From: Streptomyces sp. SirexAA-E
GTDB taxonomy: Bacteria; Actinomycetota; Actinomycetes; Streptomycetales; Streptomycetaceae
Length of the DNA: 64,000 nucleotides
Reading direction: 5' to 3'
NCBI RefSeq assembly: GCF_000177195.2
Contig: NC_015953.1
Span: 186,001 to 250,000, forward strand
Part shown: positions 8,723 to 16,587 of the stretch, in pieces
Numbering within the stretch: position 1 is the stretch's first letter
Layout of the letters: every line of letters starts with the position of its first letter
Notes under the pieces: model-generated
What the model saw: only the letters and a program-made list of their open reading frames with translations
Databases searched by the model: none
Told to the model about the DNA's origin: nothing
Made by a program: the position numbers and the translations under genes

Positions 8723-9679
8723 TCACTCGCCCCGGGTGAAGGTGCGCCGGTACTCGCTCGGTGTGGTGCCGAGGATGCGCTGGAAGTGCAGGCGGAGGTT
8801 CGCGCCGGTGCCGAGCCCGATGTCGGCGGCGATCTGTTCCACGCCGCGCTGCGAGCGCTCGAGCAGTTCGCGGGCCAGGTCGATGCGGGCGCGCATCACC
8901 CACTGCATCGGCGTGCAGCCGGTCTCCTCGACGAAGCGCCGGGAGAACGTGCGCGGCGAGACCCCTGCCTGCCGCGCCAGTGTGTCGAGGGTGAGGGGCT
9001 CACCGAGCCGGTGCAGCGCCCATTCGCGAGTGGCGGCGAATCGCTCGCCGAGCGGCTCGGGAACGCTGCGGGGCACGTACTGCGCCTGGCCGCCGCTGCG
9101 GTAGGGGGCCGCGACCAGACGCCGGGCCGCATGGTTGGACGCGGCCACTCCGAGGTCGCCGCGCAGGATGTGCAGGCACAGGTCGATGCCGGAGGCGGCG
9201 CCGGCCGAGGTGAGCACGCTGCCCTCGTCGACGAACAGCACGTTCTCGTCGACCCGGACGAGCGGGTGCCTGGCCGCGAGTGCCCGCGTGTAGTGCCAGT
9301 GCGTCGTGGCGCGCCGTCCGTCGAGCAGGCCCGTGGCGGCGAGGGCGAAGGCGCCCGTCGAGATGGCGGCGAGCCGCGCGCCCCGGTCGTGGGCGGCGAT
9401 CAGTGCCGCGACGACGGCCTGCGGCGGGTCGTCGCGGTCCGGGAACCGGTAGCCGGGGACGAAGACGATGTCGGCCCACGCGAGGGCGTCGAGGCCGTGG
9501 GCGACGTGGTAGGCGAGGCCGTCGCCGCCGGTCACGGGGCCGGGTGCCGCCCCGCACACCCGTACCTCGTACGGCATGCTCGCGCGGGTCGTGAAGACCT
9601 GCGCGGGGATTCCGACATCGAGCGGCTTCGCACCCTCGAGCACGAGGACGGCGACGCGATGCTGGCGGGGTTCAGGCAC
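8723..9679 (-). CDS. GlxA-family AraC transcription regulator (DJ-1/PfpI + AraC HTH)
   Basis: 318 residues from GTG with little ribosome-site signal. Residues about 8-165 form a class I glutamine amidotransferase-like (DJ-1/PfpI) domain (VAVLVLEGAKPLDVG, LTSAGAASGIDLCLHIL). Residues about 210-315 are two AraC helix-turn-helix units (LDTLARQAGVSPRTFSRRF and EQIAADIGLGTGANLRLHF, then the typical LGTTPSEYRR). The place where a nucleophilic cysteine would sit reads ISTGAFALA, so a sensing rather than catalytic domain is likely. It is directly upstream of gap on the same strand with 156 bases between, which makes gap its likely target. Confidence 0.88.
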   Translation of the reverse strand: MPEPRQHRVAVLVLEGAKPLDVGIPAQVFTTRASMPYEVRVCGAAPGPVTGGDGLAYHVAHGLDALAWADIVFVPGYRFPDRDDPPQAVVAALIAAHDRGARLAAISTGAFALAATGLLDGRRATTHWHYTRALAARHPLVRVDENVLFVDEGSVLTSAGAASGIDLCLHILRGDLGVAASNHAARRLVAAPYRSGGQAQYVPRSVPEPLGERFAATREWALHRLGEPLTLDTLARQAGVSPRTFSRRFVEETGCTPMQWVMRARIDLARELLERSQRGVEQIAADIGLGTGANLRLHFQRILGTTPSEYRRTFTRGE

Positions 9680-9809
9680 GGGAAGAGGTTACGCGGGGCG
9701 CGGCTTCGGACCGGGCCGCTGCTCCGTCGCCGTGAGGAGCCTGTCGGCTCACTGACCGATGCCGGTCCGCCTCCGTGGTCCGGACCCGCCCGTGACACAC
9801 CGGCCGGAA

Positions 9810-9838
9810 CCGCGGTGGTCCGCCGGGGACCACCGCGG
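9810..9838 (-). terminator. hairpin terminator after the lipoprotein gene
   Basis: 12-bp perfect stem, CCGCGGTGGTCC (9810-9821) with GGACCACCGCGG (9827-9838) and a 5-base loop, 17 bases past the stop of the lipoprotein gene. There is no U-tract, as usual in GC-rich actinomycetes. Confidence 0.7.
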
Positions 9839-9854
9839 CCCGGAGGCGAAGGGG

Positions 9855-10469
9855 TCAGCACGACCGGGTGGTGTCCGCGGTGTACTCGGTGACCATCCAC
9901 CGTCCGCCGTCCCCCCGCTCGACGGTCGCCGTCGCCGCCTGCCTCAGTGGCTGACCGCTCGGCAGCGGGATCGGCCAGCCGGTCGTCGTGTCCAGGACCC
10001 GCCACCGCGACAGGTCCACGCAGTCCTCGACCGTCGCCGTCGGCGGCCGCGCGTCGGCACGGAGCACGGTCACCTCGGGCGCGTGCCGGAGTTCGCCCCG
10101 GAACACCGTGTCGTTCTCCTTCATCCGGGCCAGGTCCCGCTCGAACCCGCGCAACGCGTCGAGCGCCGCGTACCGCTCGAGGTCCGTGCCCTCAGAGGTC
10201 GCCTGCCGGTAGGCCTTCGTCCGCTCCGTCCACATCGCGGAGTACACCTCCAGCGCCGCCGCCCGGCCCGCCGCGGCCGGATCCGCCGGGGAGGGCGGCC
10301 CCGTGGGTGCGCCCGGGGGCGTCGCGGAGGTCACCGGAGCCGCGGCGGGCGGCTTCGCGTCGGTGGCACCGTCGTCGCCGCCGCAGGCGGTCAGGGCGCC
10401 GACGAGCGCCACGGTGCACAGTGCCAACGCGCCTGCTTCGAGGCGCGCCTGTCGGAACGTCGTCACCAT
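9855..10469 (-). CDS. putative lipoprotein, unknown function
   Basis: 204 residues from the ATG at 10469, after GGGGATCTG. A lipoprotein signal is clear: basic N-terminus, hydrophobic core LCTVALVGALTAC with lipobox LTAC, then an Ala/Pro/Thr-rich linker. The folded part (about residues 65-204) has the pattern of secreted actinomycete proteins of NTF2-like type (repeated W/Y-rich strands, ending MVTEYTADTTRSC), but I cannot assign a family. It is monocistronic and followed by a strong terminator. Confidence 0.75.
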   Translation of the reverse strand: MVTTFRQARLEAGALALCTVALVGALTACGGDDGATDAKPPAAAPVTSATPPGAPTGPPSPADPAAAGRAAALEVYSAMWTERTKAYRQATSEGTDLERYAALDALRGFERDLARMKENDTVFRGELRHAPEVTVLRADARPPTATVEDCVDLSRWRVLDTTTGWPIPLPSGQPLRQAATATVERGDGGRWMVTEYTADTTRSC

Positions 10470-10584
10470 CAGATCCCCACTCGCTCGCTGTCCGATCCGG
10501 ACACCGGACCAACGAGGACCGGCCCGCCAGGTCACCGGCCGTGCGTCTGCCGCGCGGGTGAAAACACCTCGTGCGGCGGGTGCC

Positions 10585-10955
10585 GGGATACAGGCCGGCT
10601 GCCGCGAGGGGGATGTTGACGGCCGGGGTCGCGCGCCGGCCGCCGACTCCGAACAGCAGGCCGCCGAGGCTGGGTCCGATGACGGCGATGGTCCGGGTGG
10701 TGACGGCGAGGGCGGTGAGGACACCCGCCGGGCTCTCCTTGCCTGTGCGCCGGGCCTCGCTGCGCATGAGGTACATGGCCGCCGGACAGCCGGAGCAGGT
10801 ACCGAAGCCGAGCGGCACCCGCGCGACGACGAGTACGCCGAGGTCGGGGGCGAGCATGCCGACGACCCCGACGACCCCGGCGACGCCGGTCAGCGCCGTC
10901 CCGGCCAGGAACAGGCGGCGGGGCCCGAAGAGGTCGATCAGGCGCCCACGACGGG
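10585..10955 (-). pseudogene. MFS transporter fragment
   Basis: Reading from about 10955 the frame gives GRLIDLFGPRRLFLAGTALT, then LGFGTCSGCPAAMYLMRSEA, then SPAGVLTALAVTTRTIAVIG, then GPSLGGLLFGVGGRRA and NIPLAAAG. This is a 14-helix drug-exporter type MFS protein from about helix 2 to helix 6. Similarity stops near 10587. There is no start of its own: the 5' side continues from the MarR-like part of the neighbouring fossil, one base out of frame (GTGGGCGCCTGA where GTCGTGGGCCGCCTG would continue the MFS frame). So this is a double-ended remnant. Confidence 0.75.
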
Positions 10956-11390
10956 CTGCCCGAGGGCGGTGGCCAGGCGGCGGTCCTCCAGGAAGGCGTG
11001 GCCGCTGTCGGTGACGAAGACGAGCTGGCGGCGGCCGTCCCCGGGGTCGGGGCGGCGGGAGACGAGGCCGCGCTCGACCAGGACACCGCCGGTGGCGGCC
11101 ACCGACTGGTGCCGGAAGCGCTCGGCGGCCGCCCGGCCACCGACCGACGACACGCCGTCCTTGTCCAGCCGGCTGAGGACGGAGGTCTGGGACGGGGTCT
11201 GGAGCCCGCGGCCGACGGCCGCGAGGTCCGCCTCCGCGTGAAACCCCGTCAGGACTCCGCGCTCGCGCAGCGACCGGATCCGCTCCAGACAGGTGGACGG
11301 GGCGATGCCGAGCACCTGGGCCTTGTCCCGGTTGGTGCGCCGACCGCCCTCCTGGAGCATGCGCACCAACGCCGAATCAAGTTCGTCCAT
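10938..11390 (-). pseudogene. chimeric regulator fossil: Lrp/AsnC HTH fused to MarR core
   Basis: An open frame of 150 residues made from two families. Residues 1-63 (MDELDSALVRMLQEGGRRTN, then PSTCLERIRSLRERGVLTGF) are the Lrp/AsnC helix-turn-helix, without the RAM effector domain. From about residue 64 the chain is a MarR-type winged helix (SQTSVLSRLDKDG, LVERGLVSRRPDPGDGRRQLVFVT). The last residues, LATALGQPVVG, match the MFS transporter that continues downstream in another frame. Two deletions have therefore joined three genes. A stable fusion protein is conceivable, but each domain is incomplete and I call it a pseudogene. Confidence 0.75.
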
Positions 11391-11422
11391 GCTCGCCTCA
11401 CTCTACCGAATTCCGATTCACC

Positions 11423-12306
11423 TTGGCCGCCTTGCTCCTCGGCGTGGCCGTCCGGCTGAACCGGCGGCGTACGGCCCGGCCGGACGCGCACCGGCAAAGG
11501 CAGCTCCACCTGAGCGGTTTTCTCGGGATCACCGTCTACTTCGTCCTGGAGAACGTCGGCGTCGACCTGTCCACGGCGTCCGACGCGTCCCTGATCGTGG
11601 CCACGTACCCGCTCATGACGATGCTGCTGGAGCTGGCCGCCCGGATGCCTCTCCCGCGCGTGACGGGGTACCGCCGGCCACCCCGGGGGCCTTCCTCGTC
11701 GTACGCAACGGGGCCCAGTTCGGAGGGAGTTCACGGTGGACGGGGGACGTCCGGCTGCTCGTCGGCGGGCCGGCCTGGGCCGGGTACAACGTGCTCGGCA
11801 AGCCCGCGAGCGCCGGCCGGGAGGCCATGAGCGTCACCTACTACCAGACTCTGGCGGGTGCGGCCGGGTTCCTCCTCGCCTCCCTGCTGGAGGCGGGCGA
11901 CTGGCGGATGCCGGGTGCGACCGCCTCGTGTCCCCTGGGCTACCTGGCCGTGGCGTGCTCGGTCGGCGGTTTCCTGCTCTACAACTACGGGCTGCGCAGG
12001 ATGCCGTCGAGCGTCGCCGTGAACATCCTCAACCCGGTTCCGGCCTTCGGTGTCATCGGCGCCGTCTTGATCAACGGCGAGTCGGTCCGGCCGGCCCAGG
12101 CAGTGGGGGGCGCCGTCATCGTCGCCGGGGTGGCACTGAGCATGGTCGAGCGGGGACCGAGGGCCGCCGCGAGGCCGGACGCGAGCGAGCACGAGCCCTC
12201 CGGGCCACCGGCCGCACGGGCCGGAACGGCGGCAGGACCCGTACCGGACGAGCCGGTTACGACGGCGCCGTTTCGCTCGGCCCGTGGCGGACCGCGATCC
12301 CCGTGA
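11423..12306 (+). pseudogene. EamA/RhaT-family drug/metabolite exporter, 5'-truncated and frameshifted
   Basis: From 11423 the first frame gives LSGFLGITVYFVLENVGVDL and ASLIVATYPLMTMLLELAAR, typical of the middle of the first EamA repeat. Near 11660-11680 the reading changes frame and continues as LVVRNGAQFGGSS, LAGAAGFLLASLL, YNYGLRRMPSSVAVNILNPV and VGGAVIVAGVALSMVERG, the second EamA repeat to a plausible C-terminus. The first 70 or so residues are missing: coding similarity begins 33 bases from the divergent Lrp start. EamA exporters are often divergent from an Lrp regulator, so this was probably an Lrp-eamA pair. The 3' end overlaps the TetR gene. Confidence 0.8.
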
Positions 12307-12961
12307 GGATGAAGTCGATGCCGGCGAGGAACTCCTCCCGGTCGTCGTGATCGCGCAGCTGCTCCGCGACGTTCCGGGTGAACGCGTAGGCGTCGGGATC
12401 GAGCTCCGCCCAGGAGGCGGAGACGGCGCCGAGGAACTGGGCCCGGCCCGTGTCCGGCCGGCGCTCCTGGTGCGCGCGGGCGTTGGCCGCGTTCTGTCCG
12501 GCCACCCCGAGGATGTAGTTCAGCAACGCGGACACGGCGGTGAACTGTGCGGCTTCGGGCACACCGATCGCCCGGACCTGACGTCCGAGACGCTCGAAGA
12601 CCCGCAGCATCGGCGACCGCCACGGAGCACGGGCGAATTGCGCACCGACCCACGGGTGAGCCTCGACCGCGTCGAACACGCCGAGCGCGAGGGCACGCGT
12701 CGCCTCCCTCGGTGCCGCGTCGGCGGGGCCTGCCGTCAAGGCGCCGACGACCACGGCGTCGGTGGCCGCATCGAGGAGTTCACCCTTGCCCGCGATGTGC
12801 CAGTAGAGCGCGCCGGGTCCGGTGGCGAGGCGCTCCGCCAGCGCACGGAACGTGAGTCCGCGCTCGCCCGCCGTGTCGAGAAGCTCGATCGCGGCCCCGA
12901 CGATGCGCTCACGGGAGAGCGGCTCCTCCCGTCGCTCCGGCCGACGCGCCCTGGTTGCCAT
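12257..12961 (-). CDS. TetR-family repressor (TetR_C, TetR class)
   Basis: 234 residues from the ATG at 12961. N-terminal helix-turn-helix: LSRERIVGAAIELLDTAGER, then LTFRALAERLATGPGALYWH, the pattern of the classical TetR tetracycline-repressor class. The C-terminal domain (about 80-220) also fits TetR_C. It is divergent from a TetX-like monooxygenase; three near-identical palindromes lie between the starts. A CAGAAT -10-like box is placed so that the transcript would begin at or next to the ATG, suggesting a leaderless message under autorepression. Confidence 0.92.
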   Translation of the reverse strand: MATRARRPERREEPLSRERIVGAAIELLDTAGERGLTFRALAERLATGPGALYWHIAGKGELLDAATDAVVVGALTAGPADAAPREATRALALGVFDAVEAHPWVGAQFARAPWRSPMLRVFERLGRQVRAIGVPEAAQFTAVSALLNYILGVAGQNAANARAHQERRPDTGRAQFLGAVSASWAELDPDAYAFTRNVAEQLRDHDDREEFLAGIDFILTGIAVRHGPSETAPS

Positions 12962-12981
12962 GCGCACATTCTGACACACGC

Positions 12982-13049
12982 CTGGAACGGCGTTCCAGCT
13001 TGACATCCCTGGAACGCCGTTCCAGTCTGGTGGTGGAACAACGTTCCAG
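12982..13049. promoter_or_regulatory. triple palindromic operator with promoter
   Basis: Three 15-bp palindromes share TGGAAC-NNN-GTTCCA: TGGAACGGCGTTCCA (12983-12997), TGGAACGCCGTTCCA (13010-13024) and TGGAACAACGTTCCA (13034-13048), with centres 27 and 24 bases apart. A -35 TTGACA (13000-13005) lies between the first two, with a -10-like CAGTCT at 13023-13028 on the plus strand. The divergent TetR promoter overlaps the first palindrome. Binding of the adjacent TetR would block both genes. Confidence 0.88.
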
Positions 13050-13098
13050 ACTCCTGCCGTGCGTTCTCCGGCGGGAGTGCGACACGAAAGGAACCACC

Positions 13099-14223
13099 AT
13101 GACCACTGACGTCACGATCATCGGCGCCGGCCTCGGCGGGCTCATCCTGGCCCGCGTCCTCCACGTCCACGGCATCCGGGCGACGGTCTACGAGGCGGAG
13201 GCCTCCGCAACGGCGCGCGCACAGGGCGGGATGCTCGACATCCACGAGGAGAACGGCCAGCCGGCCCTGCGTGCGGCCGGCCTCATGGACGAGTTCCGCG
13301 GCCTCGTCCTGGAGGGCCGGGAGGCGACGCGCGTCCTCGCGACGGACGGGACCGTCCTCTTCGACGACGACAGCGCGCGTGGGCGCCCCGAGGTGCTGCG
13401 GGGTGAGCTGCGGCGGATCCTGCTCGAATCGCTCCCGGCCGGCACCGTCCGGTGGGGCCACAAGGTCAGCGGCGTCCGCGCCCTGGGCGGGGGCCGCCAC
13501 GAGGTGACCTTCGCCGACGACTCCACGGTGGTCACGAGCCTGTTGGTCGGTGCGGACGGCGCGTGGTCACGGGTCCGGCCGCTCCTCTCCGACGCCGTAC
13601 CGGAGTACACCGGCCGATCGTTCGTCGAGACCTACCTGCTCGACGGCGACACCCGGCATCCGGCAGCCGCGAAGGCGGTCGGCGGCGGGTCGCTGTTCGC
13701 GCTCGCGCCGGGCAAGGGGATCCAGGCCCACCGGGAGAGCGGCGGGACGCTGCACACCTATGTGGCACTCTCCGAGTCGCAGGACTGGTTCGCCGCCGTC
13801 GACTTCACCGATGCCGCCGCGGCCGCCACCCGGATCGCCCAGGAGTTCGACGGCTGGGCGCCGGAGCTGACCGCCCTGATCACGGACGGAGAGACCACAC
13901 CGGTCCTGCGCCCCCTCCACGCCCTGCCGACCGGGCATCGGTGGGACCGGGTGCCGGGGGTGACCCTGCTCGGCGACGCCGCCCACCTCTCGGCACCGAA
14001 CGGCGAAGGCGCCAACCTGGCCATGCTCGACGGCGCCGAACTCGGCAGGCTCATCGCCACGCACCCCGACGACATCGAGGCCGCGCTCACCGCGTACGAG
14101 GAGGCCATGTTCCCCCGCAGCGCGGAGGCCGCCACCGATGGCGCACAGCTCCACGAGCTCCTCTTCGGAGAGGACGCGCCCCACGGCCTGATCGCCGTGT
14201 TCACCGGCCACGAGCAGCCCTGA
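13099..14223 (+). CDS. TetX-like FAD-dependent monooxygenase
   Basis: 374 residues from the ATG at 13099, after GAAAGGAACC; an upstream extension to 12955 would run through the operator. Flavin-binding motifs: Rossmann TIIGAGLGGLILARVL at the N-terminus, GADGAWSRVRPLL in the middle, and LLGDAAHLSAPNGEGANLAM near the C-terminus. The segment GGMLDIHEENGQPALRAAGL aligns best with tetracycline-destructase (TetX)-type enzymes. With the divergent TetR-class repressor this looks like an inducible detoxification cassette; aromatic polyketides or other phenolics are candidate substrates. Confidence 0.92.
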   Translation: MTTDVTIIGAGLGGLILARVLHVHGIRATVYEAEASATARAQGGMLDIHEENGQPALRAAGLMDEFRGLVLEGREATRVLATDGTVLFDDDSARGRPEVLRGELRRILLESLPAGTVRWGHKVSGVRALGGGRHEVTFADDSTVVTSLLVGADGAWSRVRPLLSDAVPEYTGRSFVETYLLDGDTRHPAAAKAVGGGSLFALAPGKGIQAHRESGGTLHTYVALSESQDWFAAVDFTDAAAAATRIAQEFDGWAPELTALITDGETTPVLRPLHALPTGHRWDRVPGVTLLGDAAHLSAPNGEGANLAMLDGAELGRLIATHPDDIEAALTAYEEAMFPRSAEAATDGAQLHELLFGEDAPHGLIAVFTGHEQP

Positions 14224-14476
14224 GCGCCCGGGCCTCCGCGGGCGGGAGCGGCGGCCGAACCGAGCGTGGGAAGGAAAGGCGGCACGGGCGGACGCAGGAG
14301 CCGGGTGGTCGACACCCGGAACGGAGCCGACGCCCGGAGGGAGGGAGAGCTCGGGAGCCGGCGAACACCCTCGGTGAGGCGGCGTTCCCGGAAGCGGGAA
14401 GCCGTCGTCATCACCCACGGGTCCATTCGCGGGGCACCGCCGCCGTCGCCTCGGTTCGTCGGTACCCTGGCCCACC

Positions 14477-14911
14477 ATGACACGCGCGTGGATTCTGCCG
14501 ATGCTGTCGGTGCTCTGCGGCTCAGCCGTAGCGGCCGGTCAGCTCCTTCGAGGGAGCCCGGTGGCAGCGGCGGCGCTTTTGCTGGTGTTCGTACTGCTCG
14601 CGGTCTGGAACTCACCGCTGATGTTCCCGAAGGCGATCGGTGCGCTGGAGGCACAACGCCGTAGCGCGGTCGACGGCCGACCGGTCGTCTTCTGGCGGGC
14701 CGGGTGCAAGTACTGCCTGCGGCTGCGCATCCGGTTGGGCCGTGGTGCCCGTCGGGCCCACTGGGTCGACATCTGGCGTGACCCGGCCGGTGCGGCGGTG
14801 GTGAGGGCGGCCACCGGCGGCGACGAGACCGTGCCGACCGTCGTCGTGGCGGGCGAGCCGCACGTCAACCCCGATTCCGCGTGGGTGCGTCAGCAGCTTC
14901 CCCCGGCGTGA
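14477..14911 (+). CDS. membrane-anchored glutaredoxin-like protein
   Basis: 144 residues from the ATG at 14477. Two hydrophobic segments (about residues 5-22 and 29-45) anchor the protein. The rest is a thioredoxin/glutaredoxin fold with redox motif GCKYC (about residues 76-80) in VFWRAGCKYCLRL and the cis-proline region ETVPTVVVAG. The two cysteines two residues apart imply dithiol exchange; whether it faces the cytoplasm depends on the two-helix hairpin, which would keep both ends inside. It has no operon partner; a NUDIX remnant follows. Confidence 0.85.
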   Translation: MTRAWILPMLSVLCGSAVAAGQLLRGSPVAAAALLLVFVLLAVWNSPLMFPKAIGALEAQRRSAVDGRPVVFWRAGCKYCLRLRIRLGRGARRAHWVDIWRDPAGAAVVRAATGGDETVPTVVVAGEPHVNPDSAWVRQQLPPA

Positions 14912-14972
14912 AGGGTCGGGAGACCGCCCGAGCGGCCCGCCGACACCGGCGGGCGCCCCGCCCTCTACCTCC

Positions 14973-15369
14973 ATCCGGCTCGGGGTTCCGATCCAGCTGC
15001 GCGCGGCCCACGACCCGGGCCTGTGGCAGTGGCCGGGCGGCAACACGGACCCCGGCGAGACGCCGTGGGACTGCGCGGTCCGCGAGGGCCTGGAGGAGAC
15101 CGGCCTGCTCCTCGGCGTGCACTTCCTGACGGAGCGGACGGACTGGCCCGCCCTCAAGGTGGGACCGGTCCTCGACGGCGGCCGGGTCACCCGCGAGCGG
15201 ATCGGCCGCACCGTCCTGCACCCTGGGGGGCCACAGCGAGGCCGCCGTGCGCTCCCTCCGGGAGTGGCAGAAAAACATGAGCCCCGGTTCCTTCGACCGC
15301 CTCGCCGCCGTGGCCGAGGCTCGACGCACCGGGGCCGCCTGTTACCTCCAGCAGACCGACCCGGCGTAG
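14973..15369 (+). pseudogene. NUDIX hydrolase remnant
   Basis: One frame from about 14973 reads IRLGVPIQLRAAHDPGLWQW, PGGNTDPGETPWDCAVREGL and EETGLLLG, which is the NUDIX box (Gx5Ex7REUxEExGU) with its key acidic residues. At about 15225-15240 the homology moves to another frame that ends WQKNMSPGSFDRLAAVAEAR and GAACYLQQTDPA before TAG at 15367, a typical NUDIX C-terminus. The N-terminus and part of the middle are missing, so this is a decayed gene. Confidence 0.75.
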
Positions 15370-15379
15370 CCCGGCCCGT

Positions 15380-16165
15380 TCACGATTTGCGGGCCACGAG
15401 CCCCCACTGGTCGACGAGGGTGGGGTTCTCCTCGTCCGGCCGCCAGGACGGGATGGACACGAAGCCCGGCTCCAGCAGTTCCAGGCCCTCGGCGCATCCG
15501 GTGATCTCCTCGGGCTCACGCACCAGGTAGGGCGGGTTGTCCCCGGAGTCGTACGCTTCCTGCGCGGCGAGTGTCTGGGGAGTCTTCACCGTGTCGCAGA
15601 GCACCAGGTAACTGCCTGAGGGCATCCGGGCCATGTACTGCTGGACGACCCTGATCCCCTCGGACGGAACGAGATGCCCCAGGGTCGACAGCAGCAGGAC
15701 GGCCACGGGCTGGGACAGGTCCAGGGTCTTGGCCGCTTCGTCCACGACGGCGTCCGTGTCGGACAGATCGCCGTCCACGTAGGCCGTCCTGCCCTCCGGG
15801 GTGCTGGTCAGCAGCGCCGCGGCGTGGACCAGGACGATGGGGTCGTTGTCGACGTAGACGATGCGGGCGTCCGGCGCGACGTTCTGGGCGACCTCGTGGG
15901 TGCTGTTCTCCACCGGCAGTCCGGTGCCCACGTCCAGGAACTGACGCACCCCCAGCCCGGCGAGATGACGCACCGCGCGGGCCTGGAACGCGCGTGACGC
16001 CTGCGCGAGTTCGGCGGTCTGCGGGTACGCGGCCGTCACCGCGTCGGCCAGCTCCCGGTCCACCGGATAGTTGTCCTTACCGCCCAGCCAGGCGTTCCAG
16101 ACCCGCGCGGAGTGCGGAATGTCCGCCCGCACCTTCTTGCGGAACTCGGCATCGTCGACCGTCAT
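15380..16165 (-). CDS. SAM-dependent methyltransferase (DUF574 family)
   Basis: 261 residues from ATG behind AGGAGT. The N-terminus has the family hallmark HSARVWNAWLGGKDNYPVDR. SAM-binding motif I is FLDVGTGLPVENSTHEVAQ, motif II VYVDNDPIVLVHA, and motif III-IV VAVLLLSTLGHLV. These enzymes are greatly expanded in Streptomyces and their substrates are mostly unknown. It is transcribed alone, away from the tRNA-like element. Confidence 0.92.
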   Translation of the reverse strand: MTVDDAEFRKKVRADIPHSARVWNAWLGGKDNYPVDRELADAVTAAYPQTAELAQASRAFQARAVRHLAGLGVRQFLDVGTGLPVENSTHEVAQNVAPDARIVYVDNDPIVLVHAAALLTSTPEGRTAYVDGDLSDTDAVVDEAAKTLDLSQPVAVLLLSTLGHLVPSEGIRVVQQYMARMPSGSYLVLCDTVKTPQTLAAQEAYDSGDNPPYLVREPEEITGCAEGLELLEPGFVSIPSWRPDEENPTLVDQWGLVARKS

Positions 16166-16396
16166 CAGATACTCCTACTCGCCGTCGGGGCACGGTGGTT
16201 CGCGCCGTCGGGGACGCGCGCCCAGCATGACCGTACCCGCGGCGGCGGGGCGCCCGTCGGCGGGTCCCGTCCCGTCCGGCGCCCCTGGTCCACGAGGCAC
16301 CGGCCCGTGTATCCCGCCCGTGGTGAGGAGCTCGCCCGGCACGGGACACCGGCCCTACCCTGGCGGAAGCGGGACCGCGCGGTACCCGCAGGCTGC

Positions 16397-16515
16397 GGGG
16401 CCGTGGCAGAGCGGCCCATTGCGATCGGTGCGGGCGAGGCCCCGCTCACGCCGACTGACGGGGAACGGGCGGGTCTGCCCCTCCCTGTCCGCGGGTTCGA
16501 ATCCCGTCGGCCCCG
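16397..16515 (+). tRNA. tRNA-like gene with a canonical core but abnormal anticodon and variable arms
   Basis: A 119-base element. Acceptor stem GGGGCCG (16397-16403) with CGGCCCC (16508-16514) is 7 bp perfect; discriminator G16515; CCA not encoded. D-arm: GCAG/TTGC with loop AGCGGCCCA, keeping A14, G18G19 and A21. T-arm: GCGGG-TTCGAAT-CCCGT, canonical. The D-arm, long variable arm and G discriminator resemble tRNA-Ser. But the anticodon stem (TCGG 16425-16428 with CCGA 16451-16454) closes 22 bases, not 7, and these form a second stem GCGGG/CCCGC with loop CGAGGC. The variable region is about 35 bases (GACGGGG/CCCTGTC plus GGGC/GCCC). No anticodon can be assigned; it may be non-decoding, a novel tRNA or a pseudogene. 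Confidence 0.6.
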
Positions 16516-16587
16516 CAGCCGACCTGCCTGCGCCGGACACCGCTCCGGTGCCCGGGAAGGGCAGCGGAGCGGCGGACCGGGGGCCGT

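Noticed and set aside
9855..10724. Longer start at 10724 for the lipoprotein
   Set aside because: It would run through the MFS remnant and bury the signal peptide; the ATG at 10469 has a ribosome site and begins a proper lipoprotein signal.
16491..16515. att site of an integrated element
   Set aside because: The intact T-arm and acceptor would suit an att site, but no integrase or second copy of the segment was seen in the window.
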